64,000 nucleotides of DNA from Paludibacteraceae bacterium (GTDB lineage Bacteria > Bacteroidota > Bacteroidia > Bacteroidales > Paludibacteraceae), in the NCBI GenBank assembly GCA_017479885.1, contig JAFVBR010000002.1:62001-126000 (forward strand), read 5' to 3'. Of this stretch, positions 17,038 through 27,108 are shown one piece after another. The notes beneath the pieces are model-generated. The model was not told the DNA's origin, made no database searches, and saw only the letters and a list, made by a program, of their open reading frames with translations. A program made the translations under genes and the position numbers. Within the stretch, counting starts at the first letter, position 1; the number at the start of each line of letters is the position of its first letter.

Positions 17038-18444
17038 TTACTTTCCTGCCTTACTGTTAGAAGTTACTGCTTTATGCCATACCACACAGACGAGCAAGAC
17101 AGAGAGCAGAGCGGCGGCAATCCAGAACCATAGAGCAGGAGTGAAATTATAAGAATACTGCTCCACTCCGTCGATGGTATCAACCAGAAGCTTGTTGCTG
17201 TCAATAAGCAGCCCAGAAGCAATATCCTGCAAACCGGCAGCGGCATAACTGGCAATACCGACAACGCCGAGAGCAGCTCCTGCAGCTTCACGAGGTACGA
17301 TGTCAACCGCCATCAGTCCGCCAAGGAAACAGATGAGGACACCTATGGCAATACCGAAGAGCACCATGGACAGAATATTGACCCACATAGAATTGCCTCC
17401 GAAAGCAAACAATACCAGAGAGACGACTTCAAGCAGACCTGCTGCGACGGCAGGGATATATCGGTTTCCACGAAAAGCGACATCGCTGAGCCATCCTGAA
17501 AACACAGTGCCGATAATACCGAGCAGAGCATTGATAGAAATCACCTGAGTAGCAGTAGTGAGAGCAAAACCTTTGGTTTCCTGAAGGAAAAGCACCCCCC
17601 AGCCGTTGACAGCATAGCGCGACACATACATGAAGGCAGATGCAAATGCCAGCACCCAGACATACGGGTTTTTCATGACTGCACGTTGTGAGAGTCCTAT
17701 AGAATGAGTTTCAGCCTGTTGCTGCGTTTCTTCACCAGCGAGCACTGCCACAGAGGGCAGACCTTTCGACTCAGGTGAGTCATGAAGCATGAAGACAATT
17801 ATCAGAAAACCTATTACACCGGCTATAGCAGCACCGATAAATCCGTACTGCCATCCGAAAAGACCTACCAATCCGCCCACAAGGAGAAAAGAGAAGAACT
17901 CTCCGAGGTTATGCGAGAGCGACCAGAAACCGTAGAAAGTGCCGCGTCGGGAGAGCGGGTACCATCGTGACAAAGCGACCACACATGGCGGAGCTCCCAT
18001 AGATTGCGACCACCCGTTGAGTGCCCACATGACGGCGAAGCAGACAAAGAATGCCGTTTGAGATACTACCATCTGCGTAGTGCTAATCAGGCCAAGGATA
18101 CCTACAACGATGTTTGCGACAGTTGAAACGAGCAATCCTGTAGCCATAAAACGCTTAATGTTGGAGTGGTCGGCAAGGAATCCGTTGACGAATTTGCCTA
18201 TGGCGTAAGTAAACAATAGTGCTGACGAGATAACTCCAAGTTGTTTTGCATCGAGTGTGCCGGAGTCCATAATAGGTTTCTTGACAACATTGAGCGAAGT
18301 ACGGCAAACATAATACATGCTATAGCCAAGTGTAATAGCTATAAATGATGACCATTGCAGGCGCTTGAAGCGTTTGCGTTGTTGTCCCTCAGTCTCATCT
18401 CGCAAAGGCAAGGCAGGGGACTTCTTGAAAAATGAGAATGCCAT
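17038..18444 (-). CDS. GlpT/UhpT-type organophosphate:phosphate antiporter (MFS, OPA family)
   Basis: A 468-residue inner-membrane transporter with about 12 hydrophobic segments. The N-terminal half has the OPA landmarks GYSMYYVCRTSLNVVKKP, then LGVISSALLFTYAIGKFVNG and a GWSQSMGAPPCVVALSRWY loop, all typical of glycerol-3-phosphate and hexose-phosphate antiporters. It ends the PUL 1 gene train, 5 bp downstream of a glycerophosphodiester phosphodiesterase, and glpT with glpQ is a classic pairing: the enzyme frees glycerol-3-phosphate and the transporter imports it. The substrate is therefore inferred to be glycerol-3-phosphate; a sugar phosphate cannot be excluded. Confidence 0.88.
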   Translation of the reverse strand: MAFSFFKKSPALPLRDETEGQQRKRFKRLQWSSFIAITLGYSMYYVCRTSLNVVKKPIMDSGTLDAKQLGVISSALLFTYAIGKFVNGFLADHSNIKRFMATGLLVSTVANIVVGILGLISTTQMVVSQTAFFVCFAVMWALNGWSQSMGAPPCVVALSRWYPLSRRGTFYGFWSLSHNLGEFFSFLLVGGLVGLFGWQYGFIGAAIAGVIGFLIIVFMLHDSPESKGLPSVAVLAGEETQQQAETHSIGLSQRAVMKNPYVWVLAFASAFMYVSRYAVNGWGVLFLQETKGFALTTATQVISINALLGIIGTVFSGWLSDVAFRGNRYIPAVAAGLLEVVSLVLFAFGGNSMWVNILSMVLFGIAIGVLICFLGGLMAVDIVPREAAGAALGVVGIASYAAAGLQDIASGLLIDSNKLLVDTIDGVEQYSYNFTPALWFWIAAALLSVLLVCVVWHKAVTSNSKAGK

Positions 18445-18449
18445 ACGTA

Positions 18450-19349
18450 TTAGTCGTGAAGGTTATGTTTTTTAAGATAACTGATAAGATATTCCGGTCG
18501 GTCGGTCTGAATTATGTGCATATTCAGTAAGTTAACAAGGTATCCGTAATTTGCATCAGGGTTCTTCACCGCCTCGTCATCTTCATGCCCTCCGCAAAGC
18601 GTATCCCACAAGCAGTTAACCCAAAGCAGCGATTTGCCTTTAGCCAGGACAGATGCCTCTCGCACATATTGGTCGTCGTCTCTCCAGCATAGTTCGAAAG
18701 CACAAGGGTTGCTGAGCTGATGCTCCTTGAACTGCCCGATGCTCTCAGGTTTGTTCATGTCAACTATAGGCATATATATCACATCTTCAAGATATTTGCC
18801 ATAGAGTGCCTGAACTTCTGCCGCCGGTTTACGTCCTTTCATTATAATCTGGCGGGTGGTGCCGGTCTCTTCAAGAATTGGGATTACCAGGTCGAAGTAG
18901 CGGTCGGCTTTGTCAAGGTTGACAAGAACCCGGTCTTTGCACAGCATCAGAGCTTCACGCAGCGTTGGTATCTCATGTCTTGTGCGGATATTCACTCCGT
19001 TTTTCAGACGGAAAGTGCGTATGCTGTCAAGAGTGAGTTCACAGATACGCCCTTTGCCTGTGGTAGTACGATCAAGCTTTGAGTCATGCATAATGATAAG
19101 CTGACTGTCAACCGTCATCTGCAAGTCGAGTTCCACAATATCGACTCCCATATTGATAGCGCTCTCAATAGCCGGCAGCGAGTTCTCCGGCCATCCGCGC
19201 CAATCGGCACGATGGGAGGCGACAAGCACCCGTTTGCAGTCAGGATTCATAAGATCCTGACGAATCTGCTCAGCGCGGGTGAGGTCAGACTTTGGCGAGC
19301 AAGCGACACAAAGTGCTGCAACAAAGAAGAGCAAACCAATGTTTTTCAT
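18450..19349 (-). CDS. Glycerophosphodiester phosphodiesterase, lipoprotein
   Basis: A 299-residue GDPD enzyme hydrolysing glycerophosphodiesters to glycerol-3-phosphate and an alcohol. The signal peptide ends in a lipobox (FFVAALCVACS), so it is membrane-anchored facing the periplasm or surface. Active-site residues are visible: the general-base histidine in ASHRADWRGWPENS (about residues 44-57), the metal ligands in VDIVELDLQMT and the second histidine in IIMHDSKLDRTT. It lies between the oxidoreductase gene (13 bp) and the GlpT-like transporter (5 bp). The combination suggests processing of glycerophosphate-containing polymer fragments delivered by the SusCD pair of this locus. Confidence 0.92.
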   Translation of the reverse strand: MKNIGLLFFVAALCVACSPKSDLTRAEQIRQDLMNPDCKRVLVASHRADWRGWPENSLPAIESAINMGVDIVELDLQMTVDSQLIIMHDSKLDRTTTGKGRICELTLDSIRTFRLKNGVNIRTRHEIPTLREALMLCKDRVLVNLDKADRYFDLVIPILEETGTTRQIIMKGRKPAAEVQALYGKYLEDVIYMPIVDMNKPESIGQFKEHQLSNPCAFELCWRDDDQYVREASVLAKGKSLLWVNCLWDTLCGGHEDDEAVKNPDANYGYLVNLLNMHIIQTDRPEYLISYLKKHNLHD

Positions 19350-19362
19350 AAATCCTGATTGT

Positions 19363-20784
19363 TTACATTTTAACTATCTTGTTTTTCAGTCTTGCCTGCT
19401 CGGCACGGAAGCCCATGACGTGGCTCTCTACACACACATCGATAGTGGATGTGAGATAATTCTCGTCATGGTTGGCAACAGCGAGGACCCAGTCTTTCAT
19501 TATTCCCCAGTCTCCTCCGGCATGGCCTTCATAACCGGGCAGTTTGCTTATATCTTCATCCCAGATATACTTCCTGCCTGTAAGGAAATCAGTGAGAGTG
19601 AACGACTCCATATCGCCCACTATGTCGGCTTTTGTACCCATTATACGCGTTTTTCTGCCTCCGGAAGAAGTGAGCGCCTCCATCTGCAATGAAGCCGTTA
19701 CATGGTCATCGAACTCCAGATTGCAAATATAGTGGTCGCACTGGTCGTTATCCATATCAAACACGCAACGACCATAGTCGGTAGTACGCAGATACTCGGT
19801 TATCTTGGCATCTTTGCCCGCGCGGTCGCTCGGCAAAGAGTCGAATACATAGAGATAGCGATGCTCGCGCACATAGATTTTCAGTGCAGAGTAGGCACAT
19901 TTGCTTTCAAGAGGACAATCCAGACAACGAGCGGCAGCCTCTTTAGGACGATTGGCATGGACGAAATAGTCCAGATTGCCAAAAGCGGATACCTTGCGGC
20001 AAGGCTTGTTAATCAACCAGCGAATGATATCGAGGTCATGACAAGACTTGGCAATGATGATTGGCGTCGTTTCTTTGGATGAATGCCAGTTGCCACGAAC
20101 ATAAGAGTGCGCCATGTGGTGGAATCGGATTGGCTCAAGATGCTGCATGGAGAGGATGTCGCCAACCATACCTTCATCGATAACCCGTTTCAACGCACGG
20201 AAATACGGAGCATAACGCAGCACATGGCAAACCCCCACTATGCGCCCGTATTTCTTTGCCTGACGGGCTATGTCGGTACATTCTTTGGCAGTCTGGGCGA
20301 TAGGTTTCTCAAGCAACACATCGTAGCCCATTGCCAGAGCCTGCATACACGGTTTGTAGTGCAGGTTGTCGGGTGTGGAGATAATTACAGCATCGGCAAA
20401 CTTGGGTACACGGAACACCTCCGACCAGTCGCCGAATCTGTGTTCCTCACTGATGCCGTATTGTTCTGCCATCTGACGCTGACGCACAGGGTTGATGTCC
20501 GACACGCCAACTATCTTGAGTGATGCAGGATATTGCCCGCTATAAGCCGCATAGACATTGCCTCTGGCACCTGCACCAATGACGATAGCAGTAACAGGTT
20601 TTGCCACCACAGCCTCTTGTCCCTGCAAACCGAAAGCAAGGCGCTCTGCGTTCTTGGGCAGAGGCTTGGGCGTGTCGTCTGCTGCAGGAGTTGCTGCCTT
20701 GATGATTGATGCACCGGGAAGTGACTCTACGGCTATCGCTGCCGCACCCACTCCGATCATTTGAAGAAATTCCTTACGAGTCAT
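19363..20784 (-). CDS. Gfo/Idh/MocA-family NAD(P)-dependent oxidoreductase, exported
   Basis: A 473-residue oxidoreductase. After an export signal (TRKEFLQMIGVGAAAIAV; the family's usual twin arginine is Arg-Lys here, so Tat use is uncertain) comes the Rossmann fold with VIGAGARG and the catalytic LLEKP loop. The C-terminal half has His-rich GNWHSSKETTP and SCHDLDIIRW. A cysteine cluster, CLDCPLESKC (near residue 308), probably binds metal. Such proteins oxidise or epimerise sugars, and some act as NAD-assisted glycosidases (GH109/GH179-like). It stands between the GH65 and GDPD genes of PUL 1, so it presumably acts on the same glycan. The exact reaction is unknown. Confidence 0.85.
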   Translation of the reverse strand: MTRKEFLQMIGVGAAAIAVESLPGASIIKAATPAADDTPKPLPKNAERLAFGLQGQEAVVAKPVTAIVIGAGARGNVYAAYSGQYPASLKIVGVSDINPVRQRQMAEQYGISEEHRFGDWSEVFRVPKFADAVIISTPDNLHYKPCMQALAMGYDVLLEKPIAQTAKECTDIARQAKKYGRIVGVCHVLRYAPYFRALKRVIDEGMVGDILSMQHLEPIRFHHMAHSYVRGNWHSSKETTPIIIAKSCHDLDIIRWLINKPCRKVSAFGNLDYFVHANRPKEAAARCLDCPLESKCAYSALKIYVREHRYLYVFDSLPSDRAGKDAKITEYLRTTDYGRCVFDMDNDQCDHYICNLEFDDHVTASLQMEALTSSGGRKTRIMGTKADIVGDMESFTLTDFLTGRKYIWDEDISKLPGYEGHAGGDWGIMKDWVLAVANHDENYLTSTIDVCVESHVMGFRAEQARLKNKIVKM

Positions 20785-20835
20785 AATATTAAATGGTTCT
20801 TTGTTCTTAGTTCTTGATTCTTAGCGATTACACAA

Positions 20836-22905
20836 CTATTTATTACTTATCACCAAGTCTTTCTCCCCTGCTCTTTTTATGGTGAGAGACTTCCATTCCG
20901 AGGGAATGACGGGTCGGTATGCCAGCTTCAGACCCTTGTCGGTAATGTCGAGTCCGGCAAAGCCGAACAAGAGTGCCTGCAGAGTACCTCCTGCACCTGT
21001 AAGAAAATACGGATTGGTGCCTCCGTTGAACTCTGCAATCACGCGGAAAGGAGGATTAAGGTTGGGCAAATACGAGTCGCGCCAATAGCAGAGTGCTTTT
21101 TCAGCCTCCCCCAGACGACTGTATAGCACCGCATATATGGATTTCGACATTGCCGGAGTACGTTTCTCCGGCACTTTCTGTATGTAATATTCCACATTGC
21201 GGCGGATCTCGCTCTTGTCTGTCAGAATATGTAGCGGATATGCCAAGAGAGCAACATCAGCCTGCTTGGTTACATCTCCCTTATAGGTGGCATGTTCGGC
21301 TATCAAACCGTCATCCATATAATTAAAATACAGTAGTTTCTCCGTGTCAGCCCATTCCTGACGAGGTTTCTCCCCCACCGCCTTGGCTGCCAGTGCAGCC
21401 TGCTTCAGACAGGTCTTTGCTACTCCTACGGTGTATGCGTTGTTGTCCGTCTGCTTGCCTCCATATTCATTGCTGTTCCACTCGTCTGCACCAATAAGAT
21501 TGACGATTGTACCGTCCTTCTCAGTACGGCTTACCCAGAAGTCAGCCACCTCGCTGATTATAGGCCAGCCGACAGTCTGAAGCCACTGCTTGTCCTGCGT
21601 AATGCAATAATACTGCCAGCAGGCGATAGCCACATCGCCCGTCACATGGTGCTCTGCACATGGGTACATATTGTTAGGCGCCGTCTCCTCCTGACCCGTG
21701 TGAGCACTCTCCCATGGGTAAAGCGCACCTTTGTAGCCATGCATATAAGCTTTCTGTCGTGCCTGCGGCAGGAGGTTGAACCTATATTGCAGCATATCAC
21801 GCGCCATATCGGGATGCATCAGCAAGAGTGCAGGAAACATCCATGTCTCTCCGTCCCAGAAGTTATGACCGTTATATCCGAGTCCGGACAGACCCATCGG
21901 TGAACACGAAGCGGCATTGCCCTCGCGGAAGAAGGCATAGAGGTGATAGAGCATAGAGTGAATATCCTGCTGTGCCTGATTGTCGCCATCTATCAGGATA
22001 TCGCTCTCCCATAGTTTCTCCCATGCGGCATTATGGCGTGCCATGAGTCGATCGTACCCCTCCAGTAGCTGGAACACCGTCAGCCGCTCCGCCTCGTTTC
22101 TCGTGTCGGGCACGACATTGGAAGCAATGATATTCCCAACAAGGCAGAAGTGGAGAGTGTCGCCGGCTGCAAGATGCCGCGTGAACTCCATCGTCTGCCG
22201 CCCTACTCCGCGGTCTTCACTATGCCGCACCTCGTAAGGAGTGCCTTCGGACTGGTTGTCAGGAAAAAGGAAAGCCGTGGTTGCCGCTATGTCGTATCTG
22301 CCGGTAGGCGACTTGGCAGTAGTGGTCATAAGCCTGTAACTCGGGTAGGTCTCTGTAAACGGATTCGCCTTGTTGTCTATACTTGAAAAGCAGGCATGCG
22401 GATCTCGCAGCACTTCGGGTGCACGATGCTGGTTTACCACCCTTACGTCGCACTCTTCCTCTGCCACCAGTCTTACATCGGTCATAAACCCGTATGGCAT
22501 CTGCCGAAGCGCCATCGTTGTGTATTCGGCACTAAGTTTCCCCGAAAAGGAGAAACTGCCGGTGAATGCGGAATTTCTTAGGTTCATCTGCTGCTTGTAG
22601 TCGTCTATATTGCTCTTGCTGATGCGCACTCCGTCAACCCGCAATTCCACATCAAGCGGATTGATGTTCTCGAAGTAGTTGCTCACCCGCCCCGAGCCGT
22701 AGATGTCGTACAGACCTCCTACCACCACCTTCTCCACCTGCAGCGGACTGCGGCTGCTCTTCAGCCCTATCTGTCCGTTGGCTGACGTGATGCCGTAGTA
22801 CTCCCCATCAAGAGGATTGTCACACTGTACGAGCCACGGGTCCTGCGCAGATAGCAACATGATGAATGAGACCGCCAGTATAAATAATGCAGATAACTTT
22901 TTCAT
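20836..22905 (-). CDS. Secreted glycoside hydrolase family 65 protein
   Basis: A 689-residue protein with a cleavable signal peptide (ends LLSAQ), so periplasmic or outer-membrane located. GH65 landmarks run in order: an N-terminal beta-sandwich, FWDGETWMFPALLLMHPDMA, the YRFNLLPQARQKA helix, YPWESAHTGQE, HHVTGDVAIA and GADEW, whose Glu (about 474) is the expected general acid. GH65 covers maltose, trehalose and kojibiose phosphorylases, and hydrolases such as the glucosylgalactosyl-hydroxylysine glucosidase. Export argues for a hydrolase, since free phosphate is not assured outside. An alpha-glucosyl, perhaps glucosyl-glycerol, substrate fits the GDPD and GlpT neighbours. The family call is firm; specificity is inferred. 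Confidence 0.88.
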   Translation of the reverse strand: MKKLSALFILAVSFIMLLSAQDPWLVQCDNPLDGEYYGITSANGQIGLKSSRSPLQVEKVVVGGLYDIYGSGRVSNYFENINPLDVELRVDGVRISKSNIDDYKQQMNLRNSAFTGSFSFSGKLSAEYTTMALRQMPYGFMTDVRLVAEEECDVRVVNQHRAPEVLRDPHACFSSIDNKANPFTETYPSYRLMTTTAKSPTGRYDIAATTAFLFPDNQSEGTPYEVRHSEDRGVGRQTMEFTRHLAAGDTLHFCLVGNIIASNVVPDTRNEAERLTVFQLLEGYDRLMARHNAAWEKLWESDILIDGDNQAQQDIHSMLYHLYAFFREGNAASCSPMGLSGLGYNGHNFWDGETWMFPALLLMHPDMARDMLQYRFNLLPQARQKAYMHGYKGALYPWESAHTGQEETAPNNMYPCAEHHVTGDVAIACWQYYCITQDKQWLQTVGWPIISEVADFWVSRTEKDGTIVNLIGADEWNSNEYGGKQTDNNAYTVGVAKTCLKQAALAAKAVGEKPRQEWADTEKLLYFNYMDDGLIAEHATYKGDVTKQADVALLAYPLHILTDKSEIRRNVEYYIQKVPEKRTPAMSKSIYAVLYSRLGEAEKALCYWRDSYLPNLNPPFRVIAEFNGGTNPYFLTGAGGTLQALLFGFAGLDITDKGLKLAYRPVIPSEWKSLTIKRAGEKDLVISNK

Positions 22906-22961
22906 TGTTTTGTTTCTATTGTTTTATAAGTTTTGTCTGCAATAGTTGAATCTGAAGAAAT

Positions 22962-25319
22962 TTATCGAATGATCTTTTCTGTATTGTTTTGGTCATCTGT
23001 AAGAATATATACACCGTGAGGCAGAGGAGTATTCAATGGCATACTGATGCCTGTAACGGTGAATATATGTACGGGTGAAGTGATATGACATGCTTCCGTT
23101 GTTGTCTCGGTGCCTGTATCTGTGCCTGTGTATTCCAAAGCTCCTATGCAGGACTTTATGTTCCGCTGGCGGGAAAGCATATCGCGCGTGACAAAGCCGT
23201 CGATAGAGCCGTCACCATTCAAGTCGTATGTAAACGCCGATTCACACAAGCGCTGCGTAGTGGGCAGGCATGCCAATTCATAACTTGCAAGATTCTTGTT
23301 AAGAATAGGATATGCACCGTTATTAGTCACAACAGCAGAATATGTCCCGTTATCCATGCTGCCGCCGAAAGTCTCTCCTATACTGCTTTCCCAGCCTGTG
23401 ATGTCTTCGGAAACAGAAGTGAGTGTGTAGGTGTTCCGCCAGAGATTGGCAGCAGTTGCCACATTCAGGTCTGACCATGCAGCCGCCTCCCCGTTGATAT
23501 GCAGAGAGTTGGCAAGCAGCAGATTGTTCATCAGACACGCCTTGCCCTGAAAAATATTGAGGGCGGCACCGAAGAAATTATCCTTACTGCCGTTGAACGT
23601 GACTTTGTTGCCCATCAAAGTGCAATGCGCCATATTGAACAACTGGGCAGCTGAGTTCATACGGACATACACCCCTGCCCCGCCATACAGTTTGGTGGCG
23701 GCAGCAAGAGTCTTCTTTGAGTCAAGAGTATTGTTGAGAAATGTGTTGTTCAGGAGATTGGCACTGACAGCGGAAGCGGAAGGCTCTATGTATAGCGTTC
23801 CGAATTTTGTTGATGCGTTCTCCACAAAAGCCGACTGCTGAATATTGAGGTCGTGGAAGTCAAGAGCTGCTATTGCGCTCCCCCCGTCAGAGGCATTGTT
23901 ACCTCGAAAGAGAGCCTGCATACATTCTATATACTGATAGGTCTTGGCATATACTGCAGCTCCGAGACGGGCGGTATTGCCTGTAAAGAGGCAACTGTCG
24001 AGCAACAGGGTGTCAACTGTGGCATTGACGGCTCCTCCGAAAGAAGTGGAGGTGTTATTACGGAATATGCAGTTGTGCAGTTTCAGTTTCTGACCGTTGC
24101 TCAAAATTGCCCCTCCGCCATTAATTGTGTTTATATTTGCTCCTTGCAGCACTATGTCGAAAAGTTCCAGATTATAATAATGCGGTATGTTGATTATCGG
24201 TTCAGTCAGGTTTTCGGCGATAAGCACTGACTTTCCTACTACATCGGAGTAGTCCTGACTGAATCCGCCCATGATGCAAAGCGAGCAGTCAGGGCTGATG
24301 CTCTTCTTCAGACGATACTCGCCTGCTGCAAGGCAGATGGTGTCGCCCATAGTGGCATCTGACAAGGCTGCGGAAAGAGACTCAACATCGTTTGCATAGA
24401 ATATGGTTGAATGATTACGGTCACCGAGGCGGAAACGTCCGAGCACAGGATAATGGTCCGAGGGGTTGACCGTTCTTCCAAGTTCCGGGTAATACTCGGT
24501 GATGACATGGCGGGAGAGCGGCGTCATGTGGTCGTAAAAGATATAGTCGAACTCCGACCCTGATGTGGCATTGACAGCGGGTGTCCAACCGGAAGTAGTG
24601 AACTTTATCTGCGGTCCGTCTTCAGGCAGACATTTATCAACCGGGGCAGTAAGAGCCAAGTCATAGAAGTAAGAGGCATATCCGCGATAGGCAGTCTCAT
24701 GGTCATCGCGGCGCATATTGAAGTCGCCCACCAGCACCACAGGACTCTGACCCACTATCTGTTTCAGACGCTGACCTATGAGCTTTCCGCTCTGAATACC
24801 GCAGTCGTTGGCACCATAGTTGACGTGCGTGGTACAGAAATAGAAGTCCTGTCCTGAGGTATTGTCTTTCAGATGAACCCAGATGCAGGTGCGGGCAATA
24901 TCTGTGTTCCAACCTATACCGGGAGTCTCAGGATGCTCGTTTACATAGAAGTGTCCTTTGTCAAGAAGTGTATATTTGGAAGTTTTGTAGAAAATAGAGT
25001 TATATGAATAGCCTTTGCCTTCACGTTCTACGGAATGGTCAGCATAGCCTGTAAGACCATTGCGAAGGTCTTGAAGTTGCGAAGGATTGGCATTATTGCC
25101 CGTTACTTCCTCCATACCTACAATGTCGAAATCATAGTCCTTTATTACCTGCATGAGGAAAGTTTTACGATTTGACCATAACTGCTGCCCCGTGTCACCG
25201 TTGCTTGAGTTGACGTAACGTATGTTATAGTTTGCAAAGCGATGTACGCCTGCATCTTCGGCTGTTGCAGCCACTGCCACGGTTAGGAAAAGAACCGACA
25301 GATAAATATACTTCTTCAT
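22962..25319 (-). CDS. Secreted EEP-family phosphodiesterase fused to a beta-helix domain
   Basis: A 785-residue protein with a signal peptide. Residues about 25-300 are an endonuclease/exonuclease/phosphatase fold: the metal glutamate in VGMEEVT, VVLVGDFNMR (near 193-202) and NPSDHYPVLGRF (near 285). The family includes DNases, sphingomyelinases and inositol phosphatases. Residues about 310-680 are a right-handed parallel beta-helix with repeated G-GGA and NN-T turns, typical of glycan-binding or lyase scaffolds. The end (VHIFTVTGIS ... LPHGVYIL ... KIIR) resembles a type IX secretion tail, so the protein is probably on the surface. In this locus a phosphodiesterase that attacks a polymer before GDPD would make sense. 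The substrate is not proven. Confidence 0.85.
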   Translation of the reverse strand: MKKYIYLSVLFLTVAVAATAEDAGVHRFANYNIRYVNSSNGDTGQQLWSNRKTFLMQVIKDYDFDIVGMEEVTGNNANPSQLQDLRNGLTGYADHSVEREGKGYSYNSIFYKTSKYTLLDKGHFYVNEHPETPGIGWNTDIARTCIWVHLKDNTSGQDFYFCTTHVNYGANDCGIQSGKLIGQRLKQIVGQSPVVLVGDFNMRRDDHETAYRGYASYFYDLALTAPVDKCLPEDGPQIKFTTSGWTPAVNATSGSEFDYIFYDHMTPLSRHVITEYYPELGRTVNPSDHYPVLGRFRLGDRNHSTIFYANDVESLSAALSDATMGDTICLAAGEYRLKKSISPDCSLCIMGGFSQDYSDVVGKSVLIAENLTEPIINIPHYYNLELFDIVLQGANINTINGGGAILSNGQKLKLHNCIFRNNTSTSFGGAVNATVDTLLLDSCLFTGNTARLGAAVYAKTYQYIECMQALFRGNNASDGGSAIAALDFHDLNIQQSAFVENASTKFGTLYIEPSASAVSANLLNNTFLNNTLDSKKTLAAATKLYGGAGVYVRMNSAAQLFNMAHCTLMGNKVTFNGSKDNFFGAALNIFQGKACLMNNLLLANSLHINGEAAAWSDLNVATAANLWRNTYTLTSVSEDITGWESSIGETFGGSMDNGTYSAVVTNNGAYPILNKNLASYELACLPTTQRLCESAFTYDLNGDGSIDGFVTRDMLSRQRNIKSCIGALEYTGTDTGTETTTEACHITSPVHIFTVTGISMPLNTPLPHGVYILTDDQNNTEKIIR

Positions 25320-25394
25320 TTTTTATATGAGTTTTATTTACAAAGGTAACAGTAATCAGAGCGGGAGCCAACCCGCCCTGACTTGGAAAGGTGT

Positions 25395-27059
25395 TTATTT
25401 TACAGCCACCTTCTTGCCGTCCTGAATGTACAAACCTGCAGGAAGAGCATTCAGGTCTTCACCCATATACTGTCCGAGAACAGTGTAGATGCCCTTACCG
25501 AAAGCCTTCTCAGAGTTGATGTAGTACAGAGCTGTTTCCGGCTCGTCATCTTCCCATATAGGAGCAGTACCGTTCTTGTCGTAAGAACCTGACACGGTTG
25601 CCTCTGCACGTGTGTAACCACGCTGGTCTTTGTCCAGATCCATAGCTTTTGCACACTCGTCAATCGGCCATGTGGCAACCACATCCTTCACGTCTTTGAG
25701 TGTCATGGCGCCTACACCGTCAAGAGGAGCAACAACATCGCTCACGCCGCCCTGGTTGCCGATAGCATTGGTACCGAACACTTTCTCTATTGTGTTCACC
25801 GTCTCTGCCGACAAAGGAATGTTGTCGGTAGCAAGGAAGCCGCTGTTTTCTACAGTGCTGTTGTTCATTACAGTACCGAGAATATTGTAGCCTGCGCTAT
25901 ATACAGCAGTACCTGCAGTCTGGATGTACACAACTGCATCACTTGAAGTAAAGTCGTCGTTTTCAGCATACTCAACCATGATGTTGCCTGCAAAGTAGTT
26001 CTTCGAGTCGGTACCTGCACTGACAGCCGAACCGTTGTTTGAACCGCGGTTTGTGCGCGAACGGCAGGGATTGTTGAAGAAGGTGGAGTTGATGAAATAA
26101 GCAGTGTTGTTGCCGCCTACGCGAATACCTACACCACGATACCAGCACTTGCTGTCGGCAATGAGACAGTTGACAAAATACACAGTACCGCCGTTGTCAG
26201 CCACTGAACATGTTCCTCCGTAGGTGCCCCATTTCTCGTTGCCGGGCTCGCTGGTGAGGGTTGAGTAGGCGATGTTGTTGCGGAACTCGCAACGCTCGAA
26301 GTAGGCGATGGCGTTGTCCTCCGGACCATGAACCGACGAGTTGCTCTGGCGGGCACGCACTTGGAAAGCGGCACCCGAACCCTTCGCGGTGACGTTGTCG
26401 CGGAAGATGCAGTCGTAGCAGCGTACCTGCGAACCCCAGATCTCTATCGCACCGTTAGAGCCGTTGGTGTCGTCGTTGGTCTGCGAGTCGTTGTTGAAGA
26501 AACGGCAGAAGTGGAAATCCGCCTTTGCAGCCTGCACGAATACCATGTTGCCCCAGTACTTGGAGTTGAGACGCATACCGTCACGGAAAGTGATGCCCCA
26601 GATTTCAGTCATCTGCCAGTCTTTGTAATAAGCTTCACTTTTCTCTGTGGGGTCACCATCGCCAATATACACAAAAGCATAGTCGGTGTTGTCACCCTTT
26701 CCGTCACCGTCGAGGTCGGCAGAGAAAACCGACTGACCGCCAAGCGCATAATTGTAGCTGGTCTTGGTACCTGTCATTGTGGTAGGATAACCGCCTTTGA
26801 GAAGAATACCTTGCGGGATAGTCCACTTGTTGGTATTCACATCGGGAGCGTAACTGCCTTCCATAAGGTAGATTTCCGTACCGGGTTCTGCATTGGCAAT
26901 AGTTGCGCCGAGATACTCACCGGGAGCGGCATTCTCCCATGAAGAACCGTCTTCCTCGCCCTGACCGGAGGGAGAGAAGAAATAGCGTGTTACCTCATCT
27001 TGTGCAAAGAGAGAGAAACATAGTGCTAAAGAAAGCACGCTTAATAAAGTTTTTTTCAT
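25395..27059 (-). CDS. Surface beta-helix protein with T9SS-type tail
   Basis: 554 residues from the ATG at 27,059. A longer frame exists, but the signal peptide MKKTLLSVLSLALCFSLFA begins there. The body is a right-handed beta-helix (the N-terminal FSPSGQGEEDGSSWENA, IYLMEGSY and ILLKGGY are common in such proteins), with repeated GGNN and NSTFFNN turns. The C-terminus (YTVLGQYMGEDLNALPAGLYIQ, then KKVAVK) is a clear type IX secretion sorting domain. No catalytic residues can be assigned: it may bind or cleave the PUL 1 glycan. Its leader holds the GTTTAACTT motif shared with other secreted proteins here. It lies 49 bp after the SusD gene. Confidence 0.75.
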   Translation of the reverse strand: MKKTLLSVLSLALCFSLFAQDEVTRYFFSPSGQGEEDGSSWENAAPGEYLGATIANAEPGTEIYLMEGSYAPDVNTNKWTIPQGILLKGGYPTTMTGTKTSYNYALGGQSVFSADLDGDGKGDNTDYAFVYIGDGDPTEKSEAYYKDWQMTEIWGITFRDGMRLNSKYWGNMVFVQAAKADFHFCRFFNNDSQTNDDTNGSNGAIEIWGSQVRCYDCIFRDNVTAKGSGAAFQVRARQSNSSVHGPEDNAIAYFERCEFRNNIAYSTLTSEPGNEKWGTYGGTCSVADNGGTVYFVNCLIADSKCWYRGVGIRVGGNNTAYFINSTFFNNPCRSRTNRGSNNGSAVSAGTDSKNYFAGNIMVEYAENDDFTSSDAVVYIQTAGTAVYSAGYNILGTVMNNSTVENSGFLATDNIPLSAETVNTIEKVFGTNAIGNQGGVSDVVAPLDGVGAMTLKDVKDVVATWPIDECAKAMDLDKDQRGYTRAEATVSGSYDKNGTAPIWEDDEPETALYYINSEKAFGKGIYTVLGQYMGEDLNALPAGLYIQDGKKVAVK

Positions 27060-27108
27060 GATTGTAATTGTTTTTAAGTTAAACATATTGATTGTTGGGG
27101 TTATGTTG

